DNA of 64,000 nucleotides from Altererythrobacter ishigakiensis (lineage in GTDB: Bacteria > Pseudomonadota > Alphaproteobacteria > Sphingomonadales > Sphingomonadaceae), in the NCBI RefSeq assembly GCF_001663155.1, contig NZ_CP015963.1, forward strand, positions 1 to 64,000, read 5' to 3'. A model generated the notes under the pieces. That model ran no database searches and had not been told where the DNA came from. It worked only from the letters and a program-made list of their open reading frames with translations. Shown here in pieces: positions 1-8,542 of this stretch (positions within the stretch are counted from its first letter, which is position 1; the number at the start of each line of letters is the position of its first letter). The position numbers and the translations under genes were made by a program.

Positions 1-1464
1 ATGGCGCAAGACAGCGATACTGGACGCACGGCTAAGCGGAAGATTGACGAAGATTTGATGGAAGATGCAGAAGCAGTGAACCTGGCAGCAGACTGGGCTG
101 ATATCAGCCAAGGCCTGCGAAAAGATCTGGGTCACCAATTGCATAGTCAGTGGATCAAGCCGATCCAGCTAGGCAGTGTTTGCAAAGAGACGGGTACCCT
201 CGATCTTTTCTTGCCTACCGAGTTCAGTGCGAACTGGGTGAATGATCGCTTTCACGACAGATTGCAGCTCGCATGGAAAATCGTGCGAAGTGAAGTGCGC
301 AAAGTGCGTATTTCGGTTCATCCTGGACGCCGCCAACTGCCTGAGTTGATGCTTGATGGCGGTCGGCGTGCTGCAAACGATGCCGATACCAGCGCTATTG
401 CCGTAGCCGCTGGAACAATTGGCGATGCAGGCTTTACCAGCTCCGTTGGCCTCGATCCTTCCTTGACCTTTGCAGCTTTCGTTACTGGCGAAACCAATAT
501 CCTGGGCAAGAATGCGGCAGAACGTATGGCTGCAACCGAACAGCCGCAGTTCTCTCCGCTCTATCTCAAGGCTGCAACGGGTCAGGGCAAGACACACCTC
601 TTGCACGCCATTGGTCACGCGTACCTACAGGCTCACCCGCGCGCGCGCATTTTCTATTGCAGTGCCGAGCGCTTCATGGTCGAATTTGTGCAGGCACTGA
701 AGGCCAATCAGATGATCGAATTCAAGGCGCGCCTGCGCAGTTTCGATCTGCTGCTGGTTGACGATATTCAGTTCATAATCGGCAAGGCATCAGCTCAGGA
801 AGAACTGCTTTATACGATTGATGCACTGCTTGCCGAAGGCAAACGTCTGGTATTCGCTGCGGATCGGGCGCCACAAGCGCTCGACGGCGTTGAGCCGCGT
901 TTGCTTAGCCGGCTTTCCATGGGCCTTGTGGCGGATATTCAACCCGCCGACATCGAACTGCGTCGCAAGATCCTAGAATCAAAACTGACGCGCTTTGCTC
1001 CGCTCAACGTGCCTGAAGACGTTGTCGACTTCCTTGCTCGTACGATAACACGCAATGTGCGCGAACTGGTTGGCGGCCTCAACAAGCTGATCGCCTATGC
1101 CCAGCTGACAGGGCAAGAGGTCTCTCTCAATCTGGCTGAAGAGCAGCTGACTGATATCCTGTCAGCCAATCGCCGCCGAATCACGATTGACGAAATCCAG
1201 CGTACCGTCTGCCAGTTCTACCGAATTGATCGCAGTGAGATGTCATCCAAGCGCAGGGCGCGCGCTGTAGTTCGGCCGCGTCAGGTAGCGATGTATCTCT
1301 CCAAGGTGCTGACACCCCGCTCCTATCCGGAAATCGGGCGCAAATTCGGCGGGCGAGACCATTCAACGGTTATCCACGCGGTTCGGCTGATCGAGGATTT
1401 GCGCAAGCGCGATGCAGATATGGATGGCGATGTGCGTAGCCTTTTGCGCCAGCTTGAAAGTTAA
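1..1464 (+). CDS. dnaA: Chromosomal replication initiator protein DnaA
   Basis: DnaA binds DnaA boxes at the origin and melts DNA in its ATP form. The 487-residue protein has an N-terminal helical domain I (about 25-100), a linker, an AAA+ core with Walker A AATGQGKTHL (191-200) and Walker B LLLVDDIQFI (250-259), and the C-terminal duplex-binding signature GGRDHSTVIHAVRLIE (about 450-465). The first glycine of the P-loop is alanine here. The window begins at its ATG, so the promoter and any upstream origin cannot be seen; an earlier start cannot be excluded. The assembly was probably linearised at this codon. Identification is secure. Confidence 0.98.
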   Translation: MAQDSDTGRTAKRKIDEDLMEDAEAVNLAADWADISQGLRKDLGHQLHSQWIKPIQLGSVCKETGTLDLFLPTEFSANWVNDRFHDRLQLAWKIVRSEVRKVRISVHPGRRQLPELMLDGGRRAANDADTSAIAVAAGTIGDAGFTSSVGLDPSLTFAAFVTGETNILGKNAAERMAATEQPQFSPLYLKAATGQGKTHLLHAIGHAYLQAHPRARIFYCSAERFMVEFVQALKANQMIEFKARLRSFDLLLVDDIQFIIGKASAQEELLYTIDALLAEGKRLVFAADRAPQALDGVEPRLLSRLSMGLVADIQPADIELRRKILESKLTRFAPLNVPEDVVDFLARTITRNVRELVGGLNKLIAYAQLTGQEVSLNLAEEQLTDILSANRRRITIDEIQRTVCQFYRIDRSEMSSKRRARAVVRPRQVAMYLSKVLTPRSYPEIGRKFGGRDHSTVIHAVRLIEDLRKRDADMDGDVRSLLRQLES

Positions 1465-1500
1465 TTCGCACGCAATTTCAACATGAATTGCCCCAATTGA

Positions 1501-1528
1501 TCGACAGCCCTGTGGACAGGGCTGTCGA
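1501..1528. repeat. 28-nt palindrome downstream of dnaA
   Basis: The 13-base arm TCGACAGCCCTGT is followed by GG and then by its exact reverse complement. The centre reads CTGTGGACAG, and CTGTCCACA on the other strand matches the DnaA-box consensus TTATCCACA at 7 of 9 positions; GTATGCACA at 1533-1541 is another 7 of 9 match. The hairpin could act as a dnaA terminator without a U-tract or as a protein-binding site. The palindrome is seen directly; its function is inferred. Confidence 0.6.
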
Positions 1529-1561
1529 CAGGGTATGCACAGGCTGTAAACAGCTTGTCCG

Positions 1562-2365
1562 ATGAGTGATGCACCGCTTTCCCCACAACGTCTTGATCGC
1601 TTCGCGCGGCACATTGTGCTGCCAGAGATCGGCGGCGCAGGCCAGGTGGCACTAACCACGAAGCATGTTGTCATTGTCGGCCTGGGGGGGATCGGCTCGC
1701 CTGCTCTGCAATACCTGGCAGCGGCTGGAATCGGACGCTTCACGCTGATCGATGACGACACTGTCGATTTCAGCAATCTTCAACGCCAAACAATCTTCAC
1801 AAGCCGCGATGTGGGTCATGGCAAAGCAACGAGCGCGCGTCGCTGGCTGGCGAATTTCGATGACACTCTGTCAGTTGAGATCAGCGATGCGCGGATTTCT
1901 GCCGCGAACGCGGCCAGCTTGATAGAGGATGCCAGTCTGGTGCTCGATGGGACAGATAATTTTGCCACGCGGCTCGCGGTTTCCGATGCTTGCGTCCTCA
2001 CCCATGTCCCTCTTCTCAGCGCTGCTGTGGGTCGGTTTCAGGGGCAAGTCGGGGCGTTCGCAGGCCACCTTCCCGATCAACCCTGTTACCGCTGCTTTGT
2101 TGGGGATGCATTCGACGCGGAAGACTGCGACACTTGCGCCGAAGATGGCATGCTGGGGGCAATGGCTGGTTGGGCTGGCACATTCGGCGCGATGCAAGCG
2201 ATACGTGTACTGCTCGACGGTGTAAGTACGTTCGGCGATCCACTTTTCGGCAAGCTGCATATACTGGACGGAATAAAGCCCGGCATGCGTTCACTTACGA
2301 TTGCCAAGGATGGTTCATGCGGGGGCTGCTCAAGGCAGACTGATATGCTAGGATCTTCGAAATAG
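1562..2365 (+). CDS. ThiF/MoeB/HesA-family adenylyltransferase
   Basis: E1-like enzyme of the ThiF/MoeB superfamily, which adenylates the C-terminal glycine of a ubiquitin-like sulfur carrier (ThiS or MoaD). The 267-residue protein has the nucleotide-binding loop GLGGIGSPALQYL (40-52), the acidic IDDD segment, the DGTDN motif (129-133) and two CxxC pairs, CYRC (175-178) and CGGC (253-256), that form the family zinc site. It lacks a rhodanese domain. No sulfur carrier or thi/moa gene lies nearby, so thiamine and molybdopterin roles cannot be separated. The ATG at 1562 has no clear Shine-Dalgarno sequence. Confidence 0.88.
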   Translation: MSDAPLSPQRLDRFARHIVLPEIGGAGQVALTTKHVVIVGLGGIGSPALQYLAAAGIGRFTLIDDDTVDFSNLQRQTIFTSRDVGHGKATSARRWLANFDDTLSVEISDARISAANAASLIEDASLVLDGTDNFATRLAVSDACVLTHVPLLSAAVGRFQGQVGAFAGHLPDQPCYRCFVGDAFDAEDCDTCAEDGMLGAMAGWAGTFGAMQAIRVLLDGVSTFGDPLFGKLHILDGIKPGMRSLTIAKDGSCGGCSRQTDMLGSSK

Positions 2366-2414
2366 AGATAAGCAGCGACCAATCCTATCGAAAGAGCAAG
2401 GACACCGCCTCCAA

Positions 2415-2867
2415 ATGCTGACAATCCTGATTTCGCTGGTCTTGGTCGCTGCTACGATCGCCATTCACTATGAAACCTTGCGCTACACATCGGCCCGGAT
2501 CACGCACATGCCAGTTGCTCCGCGGTTGCGTATCATCATCGTACTGACGGCGGCGCTGACCTCTCATCTTATTCAGGTCACGGTCTATGCCGGTGCTTTC
2601 CTGTTCCTAGAGAATATTGGCGGGTTCGGTACAATCGACGGGCAGCAAGGACATGACTTCGAGGATGCTTTCTATTTCTCGATCACAAGCTACACGACTT
2701 TGGGGATCGGTGACCTTTATCCGACCGGGCCGCTCAGGGTGATCAGCGGTATCGAAGCACTCAATGGTTTGGTTATGGTCGGATGGACCGCCTCAATGAC
2801 ATATATCTATATGGAAAAGTTTTGGCATCTCCACCCATCCAAACCGGTCCGCAAGAATCGCAATTGA
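2415..2867 (+). CDS. Two-helix potassium channel family protein
   Basis: A 150-residue membrane protein with the ion-channel-2 fold. An N-terminal helix (about 2-18) and a second one (about 38-62) precede a pore loop with the selectivity-filter sequence TTLGIGDLYP (about 95-104), a relative of the classical TVGYGD, followed by an inner helix. It lacks RCK/TrkA or cyclic-nucleotide domains, so gating is unknown. An AAGGA Shine-Dalgarno lies about 12 nt before the ATG. It converges on the SLOG-like gene with only 5 nt between the stop codons. Confidence 0.8.
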   Translation: MLTILISLVLVAATIAIHYETLRYTSARITHMPVAPRLRIIIVLTAALTSHLIQVTVYAGAFLFLENIGGFGTIDGQQGHDFEDAFYFSITSYTTLGIGDLYPTGPLRVISGIEALNGLVMVGWTASMTYIYMEKFWHLHPSKPVRKNRN

Positions 2868-2872
2868 CGCAG

Positions 2873-4684
2873 CTATCCGGGCAGGCTGAGCGGCCGGGTT
2901 TCATAGTGAAGCCGCCACTGATGAATCTCTGCCAACATGATGTCGCTTAACCTGCGAGAGCGATCAATCAGCCGTTCATAGGTCAATGGATCTCTTTCAA
3001 TTGCGGTCCGTAGCTGAGCTAACTGACGAGCGATGACTGAAGATCGCTCACTCGTGGCCGCAAAATCCCCTTGCATGCGGATGCCGTAAAGTGCAGCGGC
3101 GAGCGCCGGGAAAAGCGCTGTCGCAAAAGTCACAAGCTCTGTAACCCCAAAAGGCCCCAAGCTGCCGGGCTTGCCGACAAATATGCTCACTGTGAGATAG
3201 GCGACGCAAGCCAGGATTGTGCCGAGAAAGAACGCATCGCCGGTACGATGCAGTGCGTGATTGGCATGGTGCATCGCCTGTGCGTTACTCGCATGATATT
3301 TGGCTTGCTCGTCGATGAGGTTGAGCATCGCACTGCGCACTTCAGCTAGGTAACTCTTGTCGAATGTTGCACCGACCAGTCCCAGCTCACGCGCCGTTGC
3401 ACGCGCATACCAGCTGACCCAGCCCGGGTGCGTGGTGCCATCTTCGACCGCGCGCAGTGACAGCTGGCCCAAGGTCGATGACATCGCGAGAAGTCTCAGG
3501 CGCTCGGCAAGGTGCCGCAGATTGAGCCACTGCTGGTGCAGGTTGGACCGATTCGCGCCACGCGTGTTGATGATGATCGCCAAAATAACCAGCAACTCAG
3601 CTGAAATGAGCCATTTCTTTGCATCGGGAAAAAGAAGGCCAGACAAGGCCAGCATTACCGCAAGGCCGGCAAGAGCGAAATTGGCAACGAAGCTTGAGCG
3701 AAAACGAAGCGCAAAATAGCCTGCCTCGGCGTCCGCGCGCCCGAACCGTCGCGCAACCGGCCCAGTCAATTGCTCGCCAAATCGCCCTAGCCCGACAAAA
3801 CCACTTACATGGCCGCGCAATGATCTGACACTGTCACCAGGTTTAGGAGGTAGAAACGACGTTCGACGCAGTTTCTTGGCTCCTGTTAACGCCAACAACG
3901 CAGGCCAAGCAAAATGGCGTTCGCGCCTGTCAGGATGCTGTTGGACAAAGCTATCAAGATGTCCCGCATCTTCGCCCACAGGAGGTGCACACAGCGCGTA
4001 AATCAGCCGCGGCAAAGCGGAGCGAGCATCAGTCCTTTCGACCCCGTCGAGCGAGGGGTGATCAGGAACGACATCGTGCAAACCGCTCCACAACAATTCT
4101 GGAGGCGAACGGCCGGATGCGTCAATGTGGACCACCGGCTGGTGTAGCGCGACGGCCTCTGCGATCACTTGCGTGGTCCCACCTCTTCCGCGCGATGCCT
4201 CTCCGTCCCAGACAGCAATCAATATGTCTGATTGGGATAAGACAATTCTTCCGGCAAGTTCGTAAGCTGCTTCGTCTCCACCCTTGAAATCGGCGAGGGC
4301 CATAGCTGTTCGCGCTTGATCAAGCATTGCGCTGGTTCGCGCCCACTCGGGTTCGCCGAAATCGCGTGCATAGACTTCCGCAGGAAATGGCAAACAGGCG
4401 GCCAGATCCAAACCGCATGTCAGCGCGGCTTCCGCGGCAATCACATCTGCTCCCTCCGCAAGAGAAGACACCAGCGCGACTCTGGCGGTTTCGTTCGAAA
4501 AGATGTCGCTATGTTCGCCGGCGATGTCTGTCAGCGTATCGACAGCGAGCTTGAACAAATCCTCGCATTGCTCGCGCACATGCTGATGATGCTCGGGCTT
4601 CAAACGCGGGGGACGATGTCCGGTGATTCCAAATCGCAAGGCGAGACGAGGCCGGAAACGATCGATTTCCTGATCCTTGCTCAC
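2873..4684 (-). CDS. SLOG-like nucleotide-sensor and four-helix membrane protein
   Basis: Large protein (603 residues from the chosen start) without a familiar housekeeping name. Residues about 15-190 look like a Rossmann-type LOG/SLOG domain: GITGHRPP near the start, SLAEGADV, then SDILIAVWDGE followed by RGRGGTT, which resembles the LOG glycine motif. The C-terminal half carries two pairs of membrane helices (about 330-352, 358-374, 484-503, 517-534) separated by a helical cytoplasmic stretch, reminiscent of SLATT-type membrane effector modules. GTG at 4684 is chosen because AGGGAAGGGGG lies just upstream; an ATG at 4756 would add 24 residues. The SLOG and SLATT assignments are inferred by eye. 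Confidence 0.65.
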   Translation of the reverse strand: MSKDQEIDRFRPRLALRFGITGHRPPRLKPEHHQHVREQCEDLFKLAVDTLTDIAGEHSDIFSNETARVALVSSLAEGADVIAAEAALTCGLDLAACLPFPAEVYARDFGEPEWARTSAMLDQARTAMALADFKGGDEAAYELAGRIVLSQSDILIAVWDGEASRGRGGTTQVIAEAVALHQPVVHIDASGRSPPELLWSGLHDVVPDHPSLDGVERTDARSALPRLIYALCAPPVGEDAGHLDSFVQQHPDRRERHFAWPALLALTGAKKLRRTSFLPPKPGDSVRSLRGHVSGFVGLGRFGEQLTGPVARRFGRADAEAGYFALRFRSSFVANFALAGLAVMLALSGLLFPDAKKWLISAELLVILAIIINTRGANRSNLHQQWLNLRHLAERLRLLAMSSTLGQLSLRAVEDGTTHPGWVSWYARATARELGLVGATFDKSYLAEVRSAMLNLIDEQAKYHASNAQAMHHANHALHRTGDAFFLGTILACVAYLTVSIFVGKPGSLGPFGVTELVTFATALFPALAAALYGIRMQGDFAATSERSSVIARQLAQLRTAIERDPLTYERLIDRSRRLSDIMLAEIHQWRLHYETRPLSLPG

Positions 4685-4991
4685 ATAGCCCCCTTCCCTG
4701 CAGCCTGCTGATCTTCCGTTGGAAACCGACAAGGCGAACTTCAAATTCGCCAGCATGTTAGACCAGCAAAGCGCAAAGCCACAAGTTGGCGGATGAAGTT
4801 ACTCAACTGGCTTTTTCCCGGAATGAATTACCGGGGTGGGCTCAGAGTTGCGTCGGACTTCATGGTCTAAGTCGATTTACCCGAATCAGGAGATGACCAT
4901 CGTGCAATCAGGCAACCCGGCAGAGCCAAGGACGGTATCCATTGACTATGCCGGGCTACCCGATGAGGTTTGCGACCCTAATATGCTCAGA

Positions 4992-7514
4992 TCAGAAGTT
5001 GTAACCTACCTCGACCCCGAAGCGGCGCAGGCCTCCGGGCGAATTGAACGAGCCGCCGAACTCAATCGCCGGAATCACCTCGTTCAAATACTCACGATTG
5101 AGTAGGTTGTCCGCAAAGGCTGTAATATTCCAGTTCTCTCCTTCGATACCAATGCGCAGATCCAGCACACCAAACGCTTCGCGCTCTGTGATGGAATAAT
5201 CGGCATCGCCAACAAATGCTGGAAGCTGGAGAGCGGAAATCGGCAGCAGTCCGCTGAATAGCGTCGGGCTGGTATCGTCCTGCACGGTATGGAACCAGGT
5301 CGGGCCAGTGATCCGATAGTCAGCGCGCATCACCAGATCGAGGCTGTTATTAAGCGGCGTATCGATCTGCGTACCGAGGTTGATGGTATAGTCGGCTGTG
5401 TATGGAGATTTATTCCCAACGGTCACAGGACGCGACGCATTCTCCTTGATTTCGCTTTCGGTGACATTGACTGAACCGAAAAGGTCCCATCCATCAATGA
5501 TCTCAAAGTTCAGGTTGGCTTCGGCACCGTAGATTTCGACTTCGTCTATGTTCGAGACCACACGCAGCAGGCCAAAACCGCCAACGAAGAATTCGAAGAA
5601 CTGCATATCATCGACAGTAGTGTGATAGCCTGCCAGATCGAAAGTAACACGACCGTCAGCTACCGCCCCTTTCACACCCAGTTCGAAGGCACTGGACGTT
5701 TCCTTGCGGTAGATGTCTTCAATCAGGACGTCGGTGCCAATAAACTGGTTAAAGGCCTGATCGACAATCGCTGCAGATCCCTGATTGTTGAAGCCACCGG
5801 ATTTGAAGCCGACACCCCAGTTAGCATAGGCGTTGATGTCATCGCTCAAAGCGTAGCGCAGCGAGATTTTCGGCTGAAACTGTTTGAACTTGCGCGATTG
5901 ATCAGGGATCGGACCGAATGCCTGACCAGGGTTGATCGGACCTCCGGTAATCGGGTCGGCAATCGCGGGAACCAGATTGTTTACCCGTCGGTCCTCCACG
6001 TCATAGCGGCCAGCGATGCCGATTTCGAACCGGTCACTCACTTCGTAGTCGACCGACGCGAACAGAGCGTACACATCGGTTGAGAAATCATCGTTATACA
6101 GCTGTGTAGTCGGGTTGTCCGAGCCCGGGGCATTGTAAAGGTCGCGACTTATCCCGTTGCCCAAATCTGCGCCCAGGCTGACACCTGTCTCACGGCTGAT
6201 GTTCAGATAATACGCACCGATCTGCCACTGCAGCGGACCGATACCATTGGATGCCAGCCGGATTTCGGCGCTGACATCGGTCTGCTCGCGTAGCTGCAAC
6301 TGTGTGCCATCGCAGGTAGTCGGGCTATACGGACCAAAGGTTGATCCCGTAGCCGGATCGAAAATGAACGGCACAGGCGTTTGCCCAATGAAGCCGGGCT
6401 GATTGACCGGGAAACCTGTCAGCTGCGCTGTCGTCGCAAAACAAAGTCCGGCTACGTCTGCGGCAGTCTGTGTTGGGGCAGGGAACGGGATGAAGCGCGC
6501 AAAGTCTGCAGAAGTGCCATCCGCGCCCAGAATCTGGTCAACATCGCTATAGAGCGCCCAGGCAGTCAACGTAACGCTATCGAACTCATGCTCGATCTTC
6601 GCGGAGACTTCGAACGACTGCTGCTCGTTGAACGAAGCAATGTTCGAATAGTAGTTGAAAGGGTGATCGTTCACGTCCTCGAAGAACGCCGGATTCACCC
6701 CTGCGAAATTGGGGAGATGGAAGGCTGCATTGAAGTTGATCGCATTTCCCGTGAGATCCGCATATCGCGCTTTGACATCAAGCTCCGTCGCCGGTGACAG
6801 TTCAGCTACAATTCGCCCATCAACCGACCAGATCTCCTGAGAATCTACCGTATTCGCGTTCTGAAATTCGTCACGATAGAAACCGTCGGTAGTATAGTAG
6901 CTACCCGAAAAAACGAGGCCCACACCTTCACCCAGAGGTGTCGAGACATAGGCGCTGGCTGAATAGGTGTTATCTTCAGCGGCGCTGGCTTTTATACCAC
7001 CTGCCAAGAAGTCACCGGGCTTCAAGGTCTGGATCACAACGGCACCGGCCGCGGCATTGCGACCATAAAGCGCGCCTTGTGGGCCCTTGAGGATTTCAAT
7101 CTGGCGTAGCGTGCCCTGATCCTGATTAAGCTGCGCGGTGTTGGTCTTGAGGATACCGTCCACCACCAGCGCGACAGAACTTTCCGCATCGCGGGCGCCG
7201 TTGATGCCGCGAATATTGATCTGAGTGTCGCCCGCTTCGGCCGTGCCAGTAACGATTGTCACGCCTGGGGTCAGTTGAACAAACTCGTCTGCTTTCTGGA
7301 TGCCTGTCTTCTCCAACGCATCAGCAGTAAAGACTGTGATTGCGGTAGGGACTTCGGCCAGAGTTTCAGACTGGCGGCGCGCAGTGACTATGATGGCGTT
7401 GCCTTCCCCTGCGGCCTCCATGCTGTTTGGAGCGTCCTGAGCAATAGCCGGGTTTGCTGCAACCATAACCCCCAGAGCAATGCCCGATGCAAGTGTGCCT
7501 TTGAAGTTCCTCAT
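4992..7514 (-). CDS. TonB-dependent outer-membrane receptor
   Basis: An 840-residue outer-membrane gated porin for energised uptake of a ligand. It has a signal peptide ending near ANPAIAQ, a plug domain (about 40-160, with EVPTAITVFTADALEKTG and the conserved GPQGALYGRNAAAGAV element) and a 22-strand barrel ending in the terminal-aromatic signature GVEVGYNF. GGGAG lies 8 nt before the ATG. It is divergent from the GntR gene, and the palindrome TTGTATACAA lies about 105 bp upstream, so it is probably co-regulated with the HyuAB enzyme operon and imports its substrate. The ligand is unknown; the sequence suits an organic compound as well as a siderophore. Confidence 0.95.
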   Translation of the reverse strand: MRNFKGTLASGIALGVMVAANPAIAQDAPNSMEAAGEGNAIIVTARRQSETLAEVPTAITVFTADALEKTGIQKADEFVQLTPGVTIVTGTAEAGDTQINIRGINGARDAESSVALVVDGILKTNTAQLNQDQGTLRQIEILKGPQGALYGRNAAAGAVVIQTLKPGDFLAGGIKASAAEDNTYSASAYVSTPLGEGVGLVFSGSYYTTDGFYRDEFQNANTVDSQEIWSVDGRIVAELSPATELDVKARYADLTGNAINFNAAFHLPNFAGVNPAFFEDVNDHPFNYYSNIASFNEQQSFEVSAKIEHEFDSVTLTAWALYSDVDQILGADGTSADFARFIPFPAPTQTAADVAGLCFATTAQLTGFPVNQPGFIGQTPVPFIFDPATGSTFGPYSPTTCDGTQLQLREQTDVSAEIRLASNGIGPLQWQIGAYYLNISRETGVSLGADLGNGISRDLYNAPGSDNPTTQLYNDDFSTDVYALFASVDYEVSDRFEIGIAGRYDVEDRRVNNLVPAIADPITGGPINPGQAFGPIPDQSRKFKQFQPKISLRYALSDDINAYANWGVGFKSGGFNNQGSAAIVDQAFNQFIGTDVLIEDIYRKETSSAFELGVKGAVADGRVTFDLAGYHTTVDDMQFFEFFVGGFGLLRVVSNIDEVEIYGAEANLNFEIIDGWDLFGSVNVTESEIKENASRPVTVGNKSPYTADYTINLGTQIDTPLNNSLDLVMRADYRITGPTWFHTVQDDTSPTLFSGLLPISALQLPAFVGDADYSITEREAFGVLDLRIGIEGENWNITAFADNLLNREYLNEVIPAIEFGGSFNSPGGLRRFGVEVGYNF

Positions 7515-7620
7515 CTTCTTTACTCCCTGTGCCGCGCAAAACAGAGCGGCTGTGGTAACAAAGGCGATGGCGGCAAAGCGCCCGCCTAAAATAACAAATC
7601 CCTCTTGACGTCACCCCCTA

Positions 7621-7630
7621 TTGTATACAA
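7621..7630. promoter_or_regulatory. Probable GntR operator, copy 1
   Basis: Perfect palindrome TTGTATACAA in the 262-bp gap between the TonB receptor (minus) and the GntR regulator (plus). The 14-mer TTGTATACAATTTG recurs exactly at 8486-8499 in front of the enzyme operon. GntR/FCD regulators bind short palindromes of this kind next to their own genes, so binding by the 7777-8424 product is a reasonable inference. The rest of this gap holds no gene I can support. Confidence 0.65.
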
Positions 7631-7776
7631 TTTGATCGCGTCAAGCGAAAACAGCCACGCTATCAATTTGGCTTGTGAAAACTGTCCAAGGGGTTGGCCG
7701 TGAAAAAAGCTAGGAAGCGCGCGATGCGCCTCTCATGTCGACCAGAATTTGATCCGCTTGATCAGCGCAGCGGCCA

Positions 7777-8424
7777 ATGACCCGCGCATCTGACATTGCC
7801 TATGACAAGATTCGCGGTCATTTGCTGAGCGGTGAAGTGTCGCCTGGAGAGCAACTGACTGAGGAAAAACTTGCGGAGATAACAGGTGTCAGCCGAACAC
7901 CGGTACGCGACGCAGTCCGACGCCTGGAAAGCGAGATGCTGCTGGTACGCAACGAGTCCAAACGCATCTTTGTTGCCGACTGGAGCCGCGATGATATCGA
8001 CGAGATGTTCACTCTACGCCAAATGTTGGAGGGACATGCCGCAGAGCGCGCTGCCCAACGGATAACAACAGAGCAGATCGACCGACTTGATAAAGTCAAT
8101 CGTGAGCTTCGTGAAGCGGTCGAACTGACCGAGCCCGACGTGGCGAGCTTCCTCAATGCCAACCGCATTTTTCACGAGATCATCACCGACGCTGCGCAAT
8201 CACCCCGCTTGAAACAGGTGCTGGGAATGCTGGTTGAAACGCCAGTTGTCCTGCGAACTGCGCGTAATTACTCAATCGAGGATCTAAAGCAGTCTGCGCG
8301 AGATCACGACGAGCTTATCTCGGCCTTTCGCGCCGGCGATGCCGGCTGGGCGCGTGCCGTGATGGGCAGCCATCTGCGCCGCGCCTTCCACACTTTTGCT
8401 GACGCCGCCGAGGCCGCAGAATAG
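7777..8424 (+). CDS. GntR-family transcriptional regulator, FCD subfamily
   Basis: A 215-residue local regulator. The N-terminal winged helix (about 1-70) contains the GntR signature LTEEKLAEITGVSRTPVRDA with its recognition helix. The C-terminal all-helical FCD ligand-binding domain begins near DEMFTLRQMLEGHAAERAA and continues with the family's metal- or acid-binding histidines (FHEII and later helices). It lies between the TonB receptor and the catabolic operon, both of which carry TTGTATACAA upstream. It most likely represses both until a pathway acid or CoA-related effector binds; the effector is not predictable. Confidence 0.92.
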   Translation: MTRASDIAYDKIRGHLLSGEVSPGEQLTEEKLAEITGVSRTPVRDAVRRLESEMLLVRNESKRIFVADWSRDDIDEMFTLRQMLEGHAAERAAQRITTEQIDRLDKVNRELREAVELTEPDVASFLNANRIFHEIITDAAQSPRLKQVLGMLVETPVVLRTARNYSIEDLKQSARDHDELISAFRAGDAGWARAVMGSHLRRAFHTFADAAEAAE

Positions 8425-8485
8425 CAGCATCCACATTGATCGATTGCCGGAGTGATCGAGTCGACCGCAAACAGTCTATTTGCTT

Positions 8486-8495
8486 TTGTATACAA
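8486..8495. promoter_or_regulatory. Probable GntR operator, copy 2
   Basis: Second perfect TTGTATACAA palindrome, 47 bp before the ATG of the HMG-CoA-lyase-like gene. It shares TTGTATACAATTTG exactly with the site at 7621. Its position between the regulator stop codon and the operon start fits an operator overlapping the operon promoter. No clear -35/-10 pair could be assigned. Confidence 0.65.
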
Positions 8496-8542
8496 TTTGC
8501 GTATCAGGCGGTTCCCCTCAGTCTTCTCTTGAAGCGATTCTG

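Noticed and set aside
1501..1561. Full replication origin after dnaA
   Set aside because: Only two imperfect DnaA-box-like words are present and no AT-rich unwinding stretch; treated as a palindrome of unknown role instead.
4836..5105. Short plus-strand ORF in the gap before the TonB receptor end
   Set aside because: It overlaps the receptor's 3' end antisense and has no homologue I recognise; a shorter start at 4891 has GGAG immediately before it but no proper spacing, so it is not supported enough to list.
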